Positions 1 through 6,737 of a stretch of DNA of 8,910 nt are shown one piece after another. The position numbers and the translations under genes are program-made. The notes beneath the pieces were generated by a model. The model saw only the letters and a program-made list of their open reading frames with translations. It had not been told where the DNA came from and ran no database searches. Positions within the stretch are counted from its first letter, which is position 1; each line of letters begins with the position of its first letter. This DNA comes from Actinomycetes bacterium (GTDB taxonomy: Bacteria; Actinomycetota; Acidimicrobiia; Acidimicrobiales; RAAP-2), in the NCBI GenBank assembly GCA_021849435.1, contig JAJZSX010000041.1:1-8910 (forward strand), in the 5' to 3' direction.

Positions 1-1
1 G

Positions 2-901
2 GCCCCGGCGCGGCCCAAGACCCCCGCGGTGGCGCGTCGCACTCCGGTGGCGACCTCCACCGTCCCTCCGAAGCACGTGGCCGCCGTGAAGTCAACCACG
101 CCGGCACAGCCGGCCAAGAAGGGTCCGAGCGCCGCTGCCCGAGCGCTGATGAACTCGCTCAACCCGTCGAGCAACATCGCCCCGTCGCCCAACTTCCTCA
201 GTTCGGGTTCGTGCTACAAGGCCAACGGCGCCTGGGTGTGCGAAAACCCGTGCATCACATCGTCGCTGACCTGGCCTACGTTCACTAACGCTCCGGCCTG
301 CACCAACTACGTGCTCGAAGCGATCAATAACGCGCGCACTGTGGAGGGCCTCGGACCGATGACCCTGCCCTCCAACTGGTATTCATTGACGACGGGCCAG
401 CAACTCTTCGTCGTGACCAACCTCGAGCGCACGGCGCGCGGTCTACCTCCCTACCTCGGAATCAACGCCGCCCTGTCGGCTGAGGCCCAGCACGCTGCGG
501 CCACCAACAACGACCCCGGTATCGCGGCGGGTTTTGCGATCGGCAACAACTCTCAGGGCACTCCGGGAATGGGCGCGGCCTGGAGCGGCGGCTTCTCGGT
601 CCTCGCGGCGGACTACATCTGGATGTACGACGACGGCTGGTCAGGTTCGCGCTCGGCGACTTCGAACATCGCCTGCACCTCGCCTTCGGCGGCGGGCTGC
701 TGGGGACACCGCGACGAGCTGCTCGGCTACGACCCGGGTTACAACTACGGCGTGGGGCTGGACGCGACGAACGTGGAAGTCGGTGTCGGCTTCACGATCG
801 TCGGAAGGTCGGGTTCGTTCGTGGTGCTGGTCGAACTGCCCAAGGCCGCGCCGCCGGCGATGACCTTCACCTGGGCTGCCAACGTGGTGCCCTACCTCTA
901 G
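2..901 (+). CDS. Secreted CAP/SCP-like domain protein, 5' end cut by window edge
   Basis: The reading frame is open from base 2, so the true start and any signal peptide probably lie outside the window. The first in-frame start is a GTG at 29, giving 290 residues (numbering used here). Residues 1-60 are rich in Ala, Pro, Ser, Thr and Lys, typical of a disordered extracellular linker. From about residue 90 the sequence resembles the CAP (SCP/PR-1) fold: NLERTARGLPPY (131-142), a helix with AEAQHAA and His155, then CWGHRDELL (224-232), like the CAP GHR motif, and a strand-rich end with VGVGFTIV. Six cysteines (62, 71, 75, 91, 216, 224) fit an exported, disulfide-bonded protein. CAP proteins are secreted or wall-associated, and their biochemical role in bacteria is mostly unknown. 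The gene is convergent with the channel gene, with one base between stops. The family call is by motif only; a relative outside the formal CAP family is possible. Confidence 0.7.
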   Translation, partial: APARPKTPAVARRTPVATSTVPPKHVAAVKSTTPAQPAKKGPSAAARALMNSLNPSSNIAPSPNFLSSGSCYKANGAWVCENPCITSSLTWPTFTNAPACTNYVLEAINNARTVEGLGPMTLPSNWYSLTTGQQLFVVTNLERTARGLPPYLGINAALSAEAQHAAATNNDPGIAAGFAIGNNSQGTPGMGAAWSGGFSVLAADYIWMYDDGWSGSRSATSNIACTSPSAAGCWGHRDELLGYDPGYNYGVGLDATNVEVGVGFTIVGRSGSFVVLVELPKAAPPAMTFTWAANVVPYL

Positions 902-902
902 A

Positions 903-1580
903 TCAGTCGTCGCCTTCGGGATCGACTTCGTCGACGGTCTCGGTTCTCGAGTGTTGCGGTGCTTCACTGATGTCCGAGCGCAGGTGGCCGATACCCGAGC
1001 CGAGCATGATCGAGTTGGGGATCTTGATAACGCCGTCTTCGGTCATCACCGTGACGTAGGTCAGGCCGCTACCTAGGACGTGCACGTCGATCACGCCGAG
1101 TGTGCCCGAGCGGATTCTGATGTCGTCGCCCACCGAGAACGGCCGAGCGAAGAGCAAGACCACTGCGGCGAAGATGTTCGAGAGGCTCTGTTGGGCCGCA
1201 ATGCCAAGGATCACGCCCGTGAGCCCGGCGCCGATCAGAAGTCGTCCGAGCGACGCTCCGAGCACCGCGAACGCGGCGAAGATCAGGACGACTATGCCAA
1301 GGCCGTTGACGACGAGCCGCAACGCGCCGCCGGCACCGGGATTCCCGCGGCGCGTCAGTAATCGGCTCAGTGCGGAGCCGATGCGGCGAATGGCCCACGA
1401 GCCCGTGACGAGCAGCGCGATCACGCACGCGAACTCGACGACGTGAGAGTACGACGCGTGGGGTCGGAATCGGCCGAAGTGCGAACCGAACACCACCGCG
1501 GCGATCGCCGCCAGCCCCAGGACGACGCCTTCGAACCACTCACGTGGAGAATTCGATGACGAGTGTTCGAGCGGCGCCAT
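903..1580 (-). CDS. Small MscS-family mechanosensitive ion channel
   Basis: This is a 225-residue inner-membrane channel of the MscS family, which opens under membrane tension to release solutes during hypo-osmotic shock. Hydrophobic helices lie at about residues 17-32, 47-64 and 88-108. They are followed by the pore-lining helix and its conserved continuation (about 112-146, with GRLLIGAGLTGVILGIAAQQ and SLSNIFAAV) and the family motif ARPFSVGDDIRI (145-156). The beta domain follows, with GVIDVHVLG and EDGVIKIPNS (181-190). The protein stops soon after the beta domain with an acidic tail, so most of the C-terminal alpha/beta cage of E. coli MscS (286 residues) is missing. The frame is open upstream to 1778, but the extra 66 residues are Arg/Asp-rich, not membrane-like, and would overlap the divergent gene, so the ATG at 1580 is preferred. 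The gene is divergent from the DUF2079 gene and convergent with the CAP-like gene. Confidence 0.9.
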   Translation of the reverse strand: MAPLEHSSSNSPREWFEGVVLGLAAIAAVVFGSHFGRFRPHASYSHVVEFACVIALLVTGSWAIRRIGSALSRLLTRRGNPGAGGALRLVVNGLGIVVLIFAAFAVLGASLGRLLIGAGLTGVILGIAAQQSLSNIFAAVVLLFARPFSVGDDIRIRSGTLGVIDVHVLGSGLTYVTVMTEDGVIKIPNSIMLGSGIGHLRSDISEAPQHSRTETVDEVDPEGDD

Positions 1581-1590
1581 GGATGTCACT

Positions 1591-1618
1591 GTACCGAGCG
1601 GGCGATGACTCCCGGTAC
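1591..1618. repeat. Inverted repeat in the channel gene leader
   Basis: GTACCG at 1591-1596 pairs exactly with CGGTAC at 1613-1618 across a 16-base spacer, and the right arm runs into a GTACGTAC palindrome (1615-1622). It lies 11 bases upstream of the channel start codon within the divergent intergenic region. It could be an operator or a leader hairpin. Six-base arms also arise by chance, so this is weak. Confidence 0.25.
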
Positions 1619-1722
1619 GTACTTCATCGGGTGGCCGTGCCTCGAAAAGGACATGAATTGGCAAGTGACGAGGGCTAACGTCGGTTTCGTACGCAACGTC
1701 GCGCGAGCGGGAGTCACAACCG

Positions 1723-3219
1723 ATGGACCTTGATCTGGTCGAGATCCGCGTCGCGGCGTCGGTGAAGGGTCTGCTCAAGCGCCCCGTCGCCTTCGTAAGG
1801 TCTCGTCGGCACCGCCCCGAAGTTCTCTACGGGTTGTTGGCGGTGAGCATCGCGGCCTACGTCGACTGGTTCATCACGTTGTCGATGCGCATGTACTACG
1901 GCTACAACTACCCGCCCTTCGACCTGTCGATTTTCAACCAAGGACTGTGGCTGCTCGCCCACGGGCACAGCCCCTTCGTCACGGTCATGGGTCGCAATCT
2001 CTTCGGCGACCACACGTCGTTCATTCTGCTTCCCTTGGTCGTCATCTATCGCCTCTTCCCTGAGCCCCAGGGGATCCTCATCCTCCAAACCCTGGCCCTC
2101 GCCAGCGCAGCGATTCCGATCTATTTGATTGCACTCAAGCGGCTCTCGAGCATCTGGCAGTCGAGCGCCCTCGCAGCCGCGTTCTTACTCAATCCGATTC
2201 TCCAGCAGGGAAACCTCGATCAGTTTCACCCGGAGGCGTTCCAGGTGTTGATCATCAGCTGGGCGATCTACGCGGCGCTCGAGTGGCGTCCGGATCTCTT
2301 GGCGGTGATGTTCCTTCTCGCCCTCATGGTCAAGGAGGACGCCGTCATGTTGGTCTTGCCACTCGCCATCTGGGTGGCCATTCGTCGCGACCGGCGAACC
2401 GGCGTTAGCCTCGCGCTCGCAGCACTTGCCTGGGCCGCCCTCGCGAACTACGTGGTGATTCCGGGCTTCCTTCACGCGTCGAGCTTCTACGCCGGTCGAC
2501 TGCCCTTCGGCGGCGTCCACGGAACCTTGGCAACCCTGGTGCATAACCCCGGCGCGCTCTTCTCCTACCTGGTTTCCCAGGGTCGTCCGTTCTATCTCTG
2601 GCAGCTGGGCGCGACGGTCGGCTTCGGGTTTCTCCTCGCACCCGAGATCGCCGCGCTGGGCTCTCTCGTCGTCTTCGAGAACGTCCTCAGCAACGACGTC
2701 TACATGCACCAGATCCTCTACCAGTATTCGCTACCGCTCACTCCCATCCTGGTGATCGGGACCGTGACGGCGATCGCGAGGCTGCGGCGCGTGCGTTACC
2801 GCCGGCTGGTTGTGGGCGCGGTGTTCGCGAGCGCGGTGTGGACGTCTGCGGTGTGGGGCTTCGCGCCCTTCTCCGTGAATCGCGTGGTGGCCTACCAACC
2901 TCCAGCGGCGACCCAGGCCCTCAAGGCGCTCGAGGCTCGGATTCCATCGAACGCATCGGTGTGCGCGTGGTATCCGCTGGTGTCGCACCTTGACCAGCGA
3001 ACGAGCGTCTACGTCTGGCCCACCCCCTTCTCAGCGCAGAACTGGGGACTGCTCAACACGTCGGGTCAGTGGCTGCCTCGGTCCCGCACCGTGAAGTACC
3101 TCCTGCTGCCCTCGTCCCTCGACGCCTCTGACAACCTCGACGTGTTCGTGAAGATCGCACCGTACTTCAGGGCGGTCGAGTCCCTCGACGGGTTCACCCT
3201 CTACGCGCGACGGCACTGA
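1723..3219 (+). CDS. DUF2079 polytopic membrane protein (GT-C glycosyltransferase-like)
   Basis: This 498-residue integral membrane protein is recognised as DUF2079 by its ordered motifs: FDLSIFNQGLW (66-76), RNLFGDHTSF (91-100), QGNLDQFHPEAF (162-173) and VKEDA (203-207). The conserved acidic and His residues after the first membrane helices, and about eight to ten hydrophobic helices spread from 35 to 380, resemble the GT-C fold of dolichol-phosphate-mannose-type glycosyltransferases. The last 110 residues (about 390-498) look like a soluble extracytoplasmic domain. The role is unproven; transfer of sugar from a lipid-linked donor to an envelope acceptor is an inference from the fold. The ATG at 1723 has a GGGAG (1709-1713) nine bases upstream and no better competitor. 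The gene stands alone: its left neighbour is divergent, and downstream lies only a decayed gene on the same strand. Confidence 0.88.
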   Translation: MDLDLVEIRVAASVKGLLKRPVAFVRSRRHRPEVLYGLLAVSIAAYVDWFITLSMRMYYGYNYPPFDLSIFNQGLWLLAHGHSPFVTVMGRNLFGDHTSFILLPLVVIYRLFPEPQGILILQTLALASAAIPIYLIALKRLSSIWQSSALAAAFLLNPILQQGNLDQFHPEAFQVLIISWAIYAALEWRPDLLAVMFLLALMVKEDAVMLVLPLAIWVAIRRDRRTGVSLALAALAWAALANYVVIPGFLHASSFYAGRLPFGGVHGTLATLVHNPGALFSYLVSQGRPFYLWQLGATVGFGFLLAPEIAALGSLVVFENVLSNDVYMHQILYQYSLPLTPILVIGTVTAIARLRRVRYRRLVVGAVFASAVWTSAVWGFAPFSVNRVVAYQPPAATQALKALEARIPSNASVCAWYPLVSHLDQRTSVYVWPTPFSAQNWGLLNTSGQWLPRSRTVKYLLLPSSLDASDNLDVFVKIAPYFRAVESLDGFTLYARRH

Positions 3220-3296
3220 AACTCACACGTCGCATTCGAAAGCTCACAAGACGCGATCCGACCACTGCGACCTAGCATCTCGATGAACGGGTGCGC

Positions 3297-3686
3297 ATGA
3301 GTGGTTCACCGCGAGACGTGGGCGCGATCACGCTGTTCAGCGACGACCTCGAGGGGTCGAAGTCGTTCTACGCTGAAGCCCCGGATAGAAGCTTCTCGTC
3401 GCGGAAGAGATCTCGGCCGCCTTCGACGAGGGTAAATCGATCGTGAACGTACTTCGCGAAGAGTAGGAGGGACGTCTCATCGCGCCCGCCGCAGTAGCGT
3501 CGCGCGCGGCAGGCGCATGCAGCTGAGCATCTTCATCAACGACGTCGGCCGTGCGACGCGTTGCACGCTTCCGGCATCGTCGTCGCGAAGGGTCCGATTG
3601 ACCGTCCCTGGGGAATGCGCCTCGCGACCTTCCACGACCCGTCGAGTCCCGTCTGGGGGATCGCGGGAGAAATCGCTGACTCTTGA
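3297..3686 (+). pseudogene. Decayed VOC-family (glyoxalase/bleomycin-resistance fold) gene
   Basis: A VOC protein can be read along the whole stretch, but only by changing frame. The ATG at 3297 begins with VGAITLFSDDLEGSKSFY, the usual VOC opening strand and helix. A shift near 3381-3389 leads to KLLVAEEISAAFDEGKSIVN followed by VLREE, where a TAG (3464-3466) interrupts. The same frame continues as LIAPAAVASRAAGA. A shift near 3512-3517 gives MQLSIFINDV, and another near 3550-3555 gives DALHASGIVVAKGPIDRPWG and then LATFHDPSSPVWGIAGEIAD to the TGA at 3684-3686. Thus there are at least three frameshifts and one nonsense codon. The usual Asp-Pro-Gly-Gly-His-(Ile/Val)-Trp-Glu stretch reads DPSSPVWG, so the family's metal-ligand Glu is also lost. 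TAGCAT at 3273-3278 might be a relic -10 element. Its intact relatives are small dimeric metalloenzymes or binding proteins; the original substrate cannot be told. Confidence 0.82.
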
Positions 3687-3690
3687 TCCT

Positions 3691-4497
3691 CTAGGGGCGA
3701 GCAAGAACCTCGTTGCTGGGCACCATGAAGATCCCGTCGACGTCCTCGGCCCAGTCGTGGAAGGCGCGAGAGATCTCCTCGAGTTCGTCGCGCGTGGCCA
3801 GTGCGTACTCGAGGCTCTGGCAGGCGAACTCGCTTTCCAGGATCCGATCGGCCCAGAGCCCGCCCCACCAAGCGCGCTCGGCGGGTGTCGCGTAGGTCCA
3901 GGTCGATGAAGAGACGCGCTCGATGGAGAATCCGGCCTGGCGCACCCACATGTGCAGGTAGCGCCCGGCGTTGGGCTCGGTGTGGTTCGCTCGCGCGAGA
4001 CGTTGATAGAGCGCCATCCATCTCGTGAGCCGCTCGTCGTCGGGCGCCCAGGTGAAGGCGCCGTAGTCGGCCTCGCGCACTGCGAGTAGACCGCCCCGGC
4101 GAAGGACCCGGCGCATGTCGGAGAGAACTGCCACCGGATCGCTCGTGTGCTGGAGGACCTGGTGGGCGTAGGCAACGTCGAAGGACCCGTCGGCGAAGTC
4201 GAGGTGATAGCCGTCGCCCACGACGAAGTCGACGTTCCCGACGCCCTCGCGTGGGGTGTGCTGCGTCGCGAGCTCGATCGCGGCCGCGGCGACGTCGACG
4301 CCGGTGACGTGACCGTCGGGCACGTGTCGGGCCAGGTCGATCGTGATGTTGCCCGGCCCGCAACCCACGTCGAGCACCTTCTGATCAGGGAGGAGATGCG
4401 AGAGCAGGAAGCCCGCCGAGTTCTCGGCGGTTCGCCAGAGATGGCTGCGCAACACGGATTCGTGGTGGCCGTGGCTGTAGCGATCGCGCGTCGTCAT
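3691..4497 (-). CDS. Class I SAM-dependent methyltransferase
   Basis: This 268-residue cytoplasmic methyltransferase has a Rossmann-type fold. Motif I, VLDVGCGPGN (41-50), binds S-adenosylmethionine; GVDVA (66-70) ends strand 2 with the acidic residue expected to contact the ribose; VGDGYHLDFADGSFDVAYAH (93-112) covers motifs II and III; and VLRRGGLLAVREADYG (131-146) is the post-motif strand. The layout matches the UbiE/Methyltransf_11-type group of small-molecule methyltransferases. The C-terminal part (about 150-268), rich in Trp and acidic residues, would form the substrate pocket, and its substrate is unknown. The frame is open to 4578, but MTTRDRYSHGHHES looks like the natural N-terminus, whereas the 27 residues before it are low-complexity Ser/Thr and run through inverted repeats. 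No strong Shine-Dalgarno sequence precedes the ATG at 4497 (only GTGAGACG), so the start is slightly uncertain. It is convergent with the VOC pseudogene, four bases away. Confidence 0.9.
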   Translation of the reverse strand: MTTRDRYSHGHHESVLRSHLWRTAENSAGFLLSHLLPDQKVLDVGCGPGNITIDLARHVPDGHVTGVDVAAAAIELATQHTPREGVGNVDFVVGDGYHLDFADGSFDVAYAHQVLQHTSDPVAVLSDMRRVLRRGGLLAVREADYGAFTWAPDDERLTRWMALYQRLARANHTEPNAGRYLHMWVRQAGFSIERVSSSTWTYATPAERAWWGGLWADRILESEFACQSLEYALATRDELEEISRAFHDWAEDVDGIFMVPSNEVLARP

Positions 4498-4524
4498 CGT
4501 CTCACTATGGCAGGCAGTGCCCCT

Positions 4525-4539
4525 CTGAGTAGTACTCAG
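4525..4539. repeat. Inverted repeat CTGAGT-AGT-ACTCAG
   Basis: Perfect six-base arms (4525-4530 and 4534-4539) flank a three-base centre, 28 bases upstream of the methyltransferase start. It lies where a repressor could block transcription or where the leader could fold. It could be an operator for the methyltransferase gene; no regulator is encoded in the window. Confidence 0.35.
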
Positions 4540-4573
4540 TTTCGAAAACAGGGTCGAGTTTGAGTGGTGGTCA

Positions 4574-4588
4574 GTCACCCGGTGTGAC
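4574..4588. repeat. Inverted repeat GTCAC-N5-GTGAC
   Basis: Arms GTCAC (4574-4578) and GTGAC (4584-4588) surround CCGGT. The element lies next to the proposed leftward -10 of the methyltransferase (4590-4595), a position suited to repression. GTGAC/GTCAC half-sites recur in operators of several regulator families, so no specific regulator can be named. Confidence 0.3.
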
Positions 4589-4619
4589 TATTCCAAGGCA
4601 GTCCTTAAGTTCTACCAAT

Positions 4620-4632
4620 TGGCACTTTGCCA
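4620..4632. repeat. Inverted repeat TGGCA-CTT-TGCCA
   Basis: Perfect five-base arms with a three-base centre, directly preceded by and overlapping the palindrome CCAATTGG (4615-4622). It sits in the middle of the divergent region and could serve either direction. The arms are short, so it is reported only as a candidate site. Confidence 0.25.
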
Positions 4633-4712
4633 GCGGTTCGTAACTCTACGACCCCTTGATCAGGTAGTACGACATCTTCTGCGTGGTCACCGGAGGGCTC
4701 GGGCGCACTCGG

Positions 4713-4732
4713 AAGTGAAGTTTTCACCACTT
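4713..4732. repeat. Nested inverted repeats upstream of the importer promoter
   Basis: Two overlapping dyads share this AT-rich segment: GTGAA (4715-4719) with TTCAC (4723-4727) around GTT, and AAGTG (4713-4717) with CACTT (4728-4732). The segment ends 25 bases before the -35 box at 4758, the usual place for an activator or an upstream operator. A link to nutrient control of the importer is inference only. Confidence 0.35.
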
Positions 4733-4757
4733 TTCAGAAGGAACTTTCCAATTTGGC

Positions 4758-4786
4758 TTGACGGGTCAATTCGAAAATGATAGAAA
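4758..4786 (+). promoter_or_regulatory. Candidate sigma-70-type promoter of the importer operon
   Basis: TTGACG (4758-4763), five of six to the consensus -35, is followed by a 17-base spacer and TAGAAA (4781-4786), four of six to the -10. Transcription would start near 4793, giving a leader of about 48 bases before the GTG at 4841. The AT-rich context supports it. It is the only good promoter-like match seen ahead of the operon. Confidence 0.45.
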
Positions 4787-4840
4787 CTTTCAAACTTGAT
4801 CGGTCGAGTGGTCGACAAGACGTCCTGGGGGGGAGTGTCA

Positions 4841-5719
4841 GTGACGCAGTTCTGGCTGTCATTCGGATTCGGTCTGTCGACCGCATCTGTCTTGGCCGTG
4901 GCCGCCGTGGGGTTGAGCCTGCAGTTCGGTGTGACGAACTACATCAACTTCGCCTACGGCGACTTCATGGCCCTCGGCGCGTTCGTCTCGTACGCGCTCA
5001 ACAACGAGATACTTCACCTCAACATCTGGGAGGCGATGATCGGGGGCTCGCTCTTCATGGGTGTCGTCGCGGTCATCTTGAATCGGATCCTGCTGAGTCC
5101 TTTCGCGCGGCGCTTCTCCAAGACCTTCTACGTGCTGATCGTCACCTTCGGCCTATCGCTGATCATGCTGAACCTCCTCTCGGCGATCTGGGGCGACAAC
5201 GTGCGCTTCTACAACATGACCATCGAGCGCGTCATCCACGTTGGCCCCATGTTGCTGACCAAGAACCAGCTCATCGTGATGGCCCTCTCCGTTGTCTTGA
5301 TGCTCGGCGTGCACACGATGCTTAAGACGACGCGCCTGGGCAAGTCGATGCGAGCGATGTCGGACAACTCGACGCTCGCCATGACGAGCGGCATTGACAC
5401 CAAGCGCATCACCACCATCACCTGGTTCCTCTCGGGGACCATGGCCGGACTCGCCGGCACGGTGCTCGGCATCACGGAGGGAAACCTCACGCCGGCCGCT
5501 GGCGAGCTCTTCTTGTTCGTCATCTTCGCCGCGGTGATCGTCGGCGGGGTCGGCTCGATCTATGGCGCCATGGCTGGCGCGGTGATCATCGGTCTGGCCA
5601 CCGAGGTGTCAGCGGCCTTCATCAACCCGGCCTACAAGCTCGACACGGCGTTCGTGATCCTCATCCTCACCCTGCTCTTCAGGCCGAACGGCGTTCTCGC
5701 CCGTACCGGAAAGGCGTAA
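4841..5719 (+). CDS. livH: Branched-chain amino acid-type ABC importer permease LivH
   Basis: This is the first of two membrane subunits of a HAAT-family importer. It has 292 residues, close to the family norm, with about eight hydrophobic helices. The N-terminal GLSLQFGVTNYINFAYGDFM (24-43) is the LivH hallmark following helix 1. LLSPFARR (84-91), the cytoplasmic coupling segment LGKSMRAMSDNSTLAMTSGI (167-186) facing the ATPases, the helix VIVGGVGSIYGA (232-243) and the ending RPNGV are all typical. The GTG at 4841 is chosen because GGGGGGGAG ends five bases before it. An in-frame GTG at 4835 lies inside that site, and a TTG at 4796 would add 15 residues without a good ribosome site and start at the expected transcript 5' end. 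LivM follows after four bases. Urea and amide importers (UrtB, FmdE-like) share this fold, so the substrate is open. Confidence 0.93.
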   Translation: MTQFWLSFGFGLSTASVLAVAAVGLSLQFGVTNYINFAYGDFMALGAFVSYALNNEILHLNIWEAMIGGSLFMGVVAVILNRILLSPFARRFSKTFYVLIVTFGLSLIMLNLLSAIWGDNVRFYNMTIERVIHVGPMLLTKNQLIVMALSVVLMLGVHTMLKTTRLGKSMRAMSDNSTLAMTSGIDTKRITTITWFLSGTMAGLAGTVLGITEGNLTPAAGELFLFVIFAAVIVGGVGSIYGAMAGAVIIGLATEVSAAFINPAYKLDTAFVILILTLLFRPNGVLARTGKA

Positions 5720-5723
5720 GACG

Positions 5724-6737
5724 ATGTCCGCGCTCTGGCTCTACGTTTTCACCCTCATCTTCTTCCTGTTCGATTACTTCATCCTGGCGATGGGGCTCAA
5801 CATCCAGTACGGCGAGACGGGAATCCTCAACTTCGCCTACATCGGATTCGTCGCGATCGGCGCCTACATGACCGGCGCGGTCTCCATGCCCAATTCGGCG
5901 GGCACGGGACTGCACTACATCCTGGGGCTCAACATGCCCTTTCCCTTCAACCTGCTGGTCGGCGGGCTCTCGGCGATGGTGGTGTCGGTGCTGGTGGCCT
6001 TCATCGCCCTACGACGCCTGCGAACCGACTACCTGGCGATGGTGCTGATCTCACTGTCGCTGGTGTTCTATGACATCTGCAACAACTACGTGCCACTCTT
6101 CAATGGCGCCGACGGCCTCTACAACGTGCCCTCACCGCTCGCTGGCGTGCTGCACCTAACGACTAACAGCTTCACTGTGGTCTTCGCCCTGCTGACCGGG
6201 GTCATCTCACTGATCATGTGGTGGATCATGAGCCGCATCACGCGCTCGCCCCTTGGGCGCACGCTGCGCGCGATCCGAGACGACGACGGCGTCGCCGCCG
6301 CACTTGGCAAGAGCGTGTTCCGCTACAAATTGACCTCGATGATGATCGGGTCGTTCTTCGCCGGCATCGGCGGCGGGCTGATCATCCAGTTCAACACGTC
6401 GTTCAATCCCTCAGCGTGGCTACCCGGCGAGACCTTCGTGGTCTTCGCGGTGATCATCGTGGGCGGGGTCAGCAACAACATCGGCCTGCTGGTCGGGTCC
6501 CTACTGGTCGAGACGATGCTCGTGCACCTGGTGGCCTTCCTGCCGGCGATACCTGGGCACCCGGGGCTGATCCTCAACATCGCGGCCATGATGATCGGCG
6601 CGCTGCTGATGGTCATGCTGTGGTTCCGACCGCAGGGCATCGTGCCAGAGAAGCTGCGCCGCAGCCCGGCCGCCGCGGCGGCTGTCACGACGCCAACCGA
6701 GTACGCCGGCCTCGACGAAGGAGTGAGCCATGACTGA
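5724..6737 (+). CDS. livM: Branched-chain amino acid-type ABC importer permease LivM
   Basis: This is the second permease subunit, 337 residues, which would pair with LivH to form the channel. Helix 1 is followed by GLNIQYGETGILNFAYIGFV (24-43), the LivM signature. FIALRRLRTDYLAMVLISLS (93-112) and the NGADGL segment (127-132) are family features. SPLGRTLRAIRDDDGVAAAL with GKSVFRYKL (175-203) is the EAA-like loop that docks onto the ATPases, and the C-terminus has the usual FRPQGIVPEKL (301-311). After this comes a 26-residue hydrophilic tail rich in Ala and acidic residues, without a recognisable role. The start ATG has GGAAAGG (5708-5714) nine bases upstream, inside the LivH 3' end. The last eight bases overlap livG, suggesting translational coupling. 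UrtC of urea importers is a homologous alternative. Confidence 0.93.
   Translation: MSALWLYVFTLIFFLFDYFILAMGLNIQYGETGILNFAYIGFVAIGAYMTGAVSMPNSAGTGLHYILGLNMPFPFNLLVGGLSAMVVSVLVAFIALRRLRTDYLAMVLISLSLVFYDICNNYVPLFNGADGLYNVPSPLAGVLHLTTNSFTVVFALLTGVISLIMWWIMSRITRSPLGRTLRAIRDDDGVAAALGKSVFRYKLTSMMIGSFFAGIGGGLIIQFNTSFNPSAWLPGETFVVFAVIIVGGVSNNIGLLVGSLLVETMLVHLVAFLPAIPGHPGLILNIAAMMIGALLMVMLWFRPQGIVPEKLRRSPAAAAAVTTPTEYAGLDEGVSHD

Larger units (their letters stand above)
4498..4840. other. Divergent intergenic region rich in short inverted repeats
   Basis: These 343 bases separate the leftward methyltransferase from the rightward importer operon and hold no convincing gene. They are more AT-rich than the flanks, especially 4700-4800. 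They contain short dyads at 4525-4539, 4574-4588, 4620-4632 and 4713-4732, and a rightward promoter at 4758-4786. A weaker leftward promoter can be proposed for the methyltransferase: TTGGTA read on the minus strand (4613-4618), a 17-base spacer and TGGAAT (4590-4595). An open frame starting at ATG 4777 runs into the permease gene in another frame and looks like a shadow. Confidence 0.7.

Noticed and set aside
1581..1778. N-terminal extension of the channel frame up to 1778
   Set aside because: The extra 66 residues are Arg/Asp-rich without membrane character and overlap the start of the divergent DUF2079 gene. The ATG at 1580 gives a natural N-terminus.
3229..3271. Inverted repeat GTCGCA...TGCGAC after the DUF2079 gene as a terminator
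   Set aside because: The loop would be 31 bases, the arms only six, and no T-tract follows.
3477..4363. Long minus-strand frames overlapping the methyltransferase and the VOC remnant
   Set aside because: Both are Arg/Pro/Ser-rich out-of-frame readings. The methyltransferase frame carries the motif set, and the 3517-3909 plus-strand frame is VOC only in its first dozen residues.
4758..4791. Possible GlnR (nitrogen regulator) box at the importer promoter
   Set aside because: GTCAA at 4765 and GAAAC at 4783 resemble half-sites of gTnAC-N6-GaAAC, but the spacing is 13 rather than 6 bases and the first half-site lacks the final C.
4777..5325. ATG-started 182-codon frame just downstream of the promoter
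   Set aside because: It shifts into an Arg/His/Leu-rich reading of livH and has no family resemblance, while livH in the correct frame is clear. A short leader peptide was considered, but there is no supporting stop or attenuator.
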